Source of the DNA: Symbiodinium natans
Taxonomy: Eukaryota; Sar; Dinophyceae; Suessiales; Symbiodiniaceae
Length of the DNA: 64,000 nt
Direction of reading: 5' to 3'
Assembly (NCBI GenBank): GCA_905221605.1
Contig: CAJNDS010002379.1
Span: 472,001-536,000, forward strand
Part shown: piece after piece, positions 60,861-64,000 of the stretch
Numbering within the stretch: the stretch's first letter is position 1
Layout of the letters: the number at the start of each line of letters is the position of its first letter
Program-made: the position numbers and the translations under genes
Notes under the pieces: model-generated
Seen by the model: only the letters and a program-made list of their open reading frames with translations
What the model was told of the DNA's origin: nothing
Database searches by the model: none

Positions 60861-63419
60861 ACCCTAAACCCTCAACCCGAAACCCTACACCCTAAACCCT
60901 GCCATCAAGGAATGCAAGAGGTGCGGGTTTTTTTGAGGCGTTTTGTGGCAAGAATTTTGGAGCCTGGGTTTAGGGTGTAGGGTGCAGGCAAGGTCCCTGT
61001 CTTTTACTGGAGCCCCCAAGACCTAAATCTTCAACCCTAAACTCAACCCCCCAAACCCTGAACCCTAAACTCAAACCCCTAAACTGCCCTAAACCCTGAC
61101 CCCATTTCTGGTGCCCAGAGCAGTAAGTGCAGGGCAACGGTTTCTCGTCTTCGTCCTTGAGACCCGGTGACGGGTGCGGGTTTGGAGTTTTGGGCTCCAG
61201 GTGGCTAGGGTGTAGGTTGGGGGGGGGGGGTAGTGTAAAGAAAAGGTTATGTGCCCACCCCACATGTGACCTACCGCCAGGCAGGCGACGATAGCAACAC
61301 ATGGGACGCGCCGGTTTTAAGGGCTACCGGCACAGTTTCCACGGTACCTCCTAGCCTATAGAGCCTAAACCCTAAACCCTGCAACCCCAGTCCTTCGACA
61401 TGAACGACAGGGAGCACGGCTTGGGATTTTGAGCCTGGCGGCGCTAGGGTGTGTAGGTTTGAGGTTTAGGGTTGAGGGTTTAGGGTTTAGGGTGTAGGGT
61501 TTAGGGTTTAGAGTTTAGGGTTAGGGCCTAAGCTCTCGGATTGAGGGGTCAAATTGGGATTTTCCCCTTATACAAGCAGCTCCTCATAGGGATTAACGTA
61601 CCCCCTATGAGAATCCCTATTATCAGGACTGTTCATATTAGGGGGAACATCCCAAGTTAGGAGGGATGAGGGCTGGAGGGTTTAGGTATAGTAGAAGGCC
61701 ACACCATGGCTTGACAGACGTAAACCTAAACCCCTTTAGGGTTTAGGGTTTAGGGTTTAGGGTTTAGGGTTTAGGGTTTAGGGTTTAGGGTTTAGGGTTT
61801 AGGGTTTAGGGTTTAGGGTTTAGGGTAAAACCCTAGAGCCCGAAACCCTTTTGCACACTCCAAAGGCCTAGAGGCCCAAAACAAACAAACAACCCGAAAG
61901 CCCCTAAACTCTCAAACCGCGCCTGAACCCTAAACCCTAAACCCTAAACCCTAAACCCTAAACCCTAAACCCTAAACCCTAAACCCTAAATCCTACGCCA
62001 AACCCCAAACCCCAAACCCCAAACCCTAAACCCTGAACCCTAAACCCTAAAACCCTAAAACCCCAAGGTTCCGATGACCCCCTCAGGGGGACCCTCCTAG
62101 GGAGGGCTCTCGGGTCTCAGTTCCTGGGGCTTTGAGGGGTTAAGGGTTCAGGGATTGAGCTTCAGGGTTCCGTGAACCTTAAACCCTAAATTCCAGACCC
62201 TACCCTACTTTGTTTCAGGGTTGAAAGTGGAGTGTTCCGGGACGGTGTGTGTGTGGGTGTGCGTTGTCAGGAAGTACATATACTCCGGAGGAAAACACTA
62301 GGGTTTAGGGTTAAGGGGTAAGGATTTAGGGTTTAGTGTTTCGGGGTAAGGCTTTAGGTTTAGGTTTTTCATTCTACCTTCTAAGGGCTGGTGAGGGATC
62401 TTTGAGCACTCCCTCCACGAACAAAGTCGTAGTTCTTATCTTTTCTCTTGGTTGGGCGCACCCTAAACCCTAAAACCTAAACCCTAAACCCTGACCCTAA
62501 ACCCTAAACCCTAAACCCTATAACCCTAAACCCTAAACCCTAAACCCTAAACCCTAAACCCTAAACCCTAAACCCTACATGTTAGACGAGTTGCGGTTCA
62601 GCAGGGGGGTTGCAGCCCAAACGAGCCCCAAACCCTGCTCCACCCCTCCCAAACCCCGAAAACCCCTGAGCCAAAAGCTTAGACTCCCCGCACCCCTAAA
62701 AACCCTAAACCACTGAACCCCTACTCTGCGCCCCAAACCCTAAACCCTAAACCCTAAACCCTAAACCCTAAACCCCAAACCCTAAACCCTAAACCCTAAA
62801 CCCTAAACCCCTAAACCCCTAAACCCTAAATCCCCGCGCCTGAAGAACCTGGTAGATGGGGGCGTAGAGCCCTGGCTGGTTGGCGAAGACTTCACACCTG
62901 AGTGCACAGCTTTGAGGAGTTTAGGGTTTAGGGGTTTAGGGTTTAGGGTTCAGTTTTTGAGAGCCTTCCGCCGTTGCAGCTGCATGTGGTGTGCACAAAA
63001 AACCCTAAACCCAATCACCACCGAAGCCTATAATCTCCCCTGAGACCCCTAAAGTCTGAATCCGAACACTCCCAAGGCCCTGAAACCCCCAAGCAGGTTG
63101 GGGAAGGTGGGCACCCTGAAAAAACAACTTTTGAAAAAAGGGTTTAGGGTTTAGGGTTTAGGGTTTAGGGTTTAGGGTTTAGGGTTTAGGGTTTAGGGTT
63201 TAGGGAGAACATCCCTCCAACTCCCAAAAGGTTATAGGCCTGAAACGCCCAATCCCACAAAACGCCAACCAGACCTTGCTTGTTTGGGTTTCGAGGTTTA
63301 GGGTTTAGGGTTTAGCCGCTGTGACACTCTAAGCCCTAACCCTAAACCCGAAACCCAACCCTGAACCCTAAACCCTAAACCCTAAACCCTAAACCCTGAA
63401 CCCTCCCAGCCACCGGAAT

Positions 63420-63726
63420 CCCGAAAAGTGAGCAAGGAGATCCTCAGTGACAGTAAAATGCTCCGGAACGCAAAGTGCTGGGCCTCGTCTGAACTAAGCG
63501 GCGCGTCCTCCCTCTTCTCACGTAAGCCGGCTGTCGCGATAGCTTGGTTGACGGCAAGGACCCCCAGCGCCCTCTCGGCAAATCGTCGCCTTTTCGAGGG
63601 CTTGCCAGCATCACCGCCTGCGAAGTTGCCCGGGACGCTTCCGGCGGCGTTTGGCCGCAGTGGCCTAAGCATCGGTGACGGCGATGCGACAGTGATACTT
63701 TTCAGAAGCTTACCAGAAAACGCCAA
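63420..63726 (-). CDS. Exon-like fragment, about 100 residues
   Basis: The minus-strand open frame reads LRPLRPNAAGSVPGNFAGGD, then KPSKRRRFAERALGVLAVNQ and SSDEAQHFAFRSILLSLRIS, bordered by telomere-like sequence at 63.4 and 63.79 kb. The beginning of the frame is not an ATG, so upstream exons are expected. No family recognised. Confidence 0.4.
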
Positions 63727-64000
63727 ACAGTTTGTGCTGCAACTTTCTGTTGCACGAACACAAGTGCTGTCCTAGTGAAGGCTTGAAACCCTAAACCCTA
63801 AACTCTAAAGCTTGAACCCTGAACCCTGAACCCTAAACCCTAAACCCTAATCCCTGACCCTGAACCCTGAACCCTAAACCCTAAGTCCCGAACACTACGC
63901 CCTGAACCCTGAGGGTCCTTGCGGGAAAAAGGGGAGCGGAGGGGAGGTAGGGTTTAGGGTTTCACGGCACAGGGGTCTGGGATTCCGCTCTTTTTCTGCA

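Larger units (their letters stand above)
57050..64000. other. Telomere-repeat mosaic with scattered exon-like pieces
   Basis: Irregular TTTAGGG/CCCTAAA DNA in both orientations, with pure tracts at 61738-61826, 61925-61990, 62513-62577 and 63140-63204, and a poly-C run at about 57593-57613. Most readable exon-like pieces are on the minus strand. Confidence 0.75.

Noticed and set aside
1-64000. tRNA, rRNA or spliced-leader genes
   Set aside because: No cloverleaf with conserved arms, no rRNA-like core and no convincing spliced-leader sequence was recognised by eye; a covariance-model scan would be needed to exclude them.

Overview
The window looks like dinoflagellate nuclear DNA with a virus-derived block at its left edge. 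Three things point to a dinoflagellate: plant/alga-type telomere repeats (TTTAGGG/CCCTAAA) scattered through non-coding DNA; an ankyrin gene whose introns reconstruct as GT-AG, GC-AG and GA-AG, a mixture typical of dinoflagellates; and small inverted-repeat elements that act as introns (introners). The species cannot be fixed from the sequence alone.

Layout. (1) 1-8.23 kb is AT-rich, intron-free and densely coded. It reads as the right part of an integrated Polinton-like or virophage-like DNA virus: small acidic proteins, a replication protein (papain/OTU-like part, polymerase-like palm, SF1 helicase and Cys-rich tail) split by a one-base frameshift, a retroviral-type integrase and a GIY-YIG nuclease. 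It ends near an array of 22-bp hairpin repeats. No capsid gene lies inside the window. (2) 8.6-11.75 kb holds a complete multi-exon ankyrin gene on the minus strand; its introns are made largely of telomere-like tracts and introners. (3) 11.75-20.7 kb continues the telomere-repeat mosaic with isolated exon-like pieces on both strands. (4) 20.8-23.2 kb is an array of a 15-bp unit (TTGCCCCCGCCAGGG); related arrays recur at 26.8-29, 50.2-50.6 and 55.7-56.7 kb. (5) 23.7-54.3 kb is a GC-rich gene island. It contains an unknown basic protein gene, two tandem OTU-ASCH fusion genes, a putative 12.3-kb terminal-inverted-repeat transposon with a broken transposase and about 20 short palindromes, a Helitron Rep-helicase gene, and, convergent to it, a broken gene for a cellular (QDE-1/RDR-type) RNA-dependent RNA polymerase. 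(6) 54.5-57 kb holds tandem repeats. (7) 57-64 kb is again telomere-repeat mosaic with minus-strand exon fragments.

How the parts relate. The viral genes form one replication-integration set. The Helitron, the OTU-ASCH genes and the RdRp sit between two 15-bp-repeat arrays and may be parts of one mobile neighbourhood, but no Helitron termini were found, so that link is an inference. Many genes in the island carry single stops, small duplications or frame changes, so much of it may be decaying. Coordinates of exons outside the ankyrin gene are approximate.
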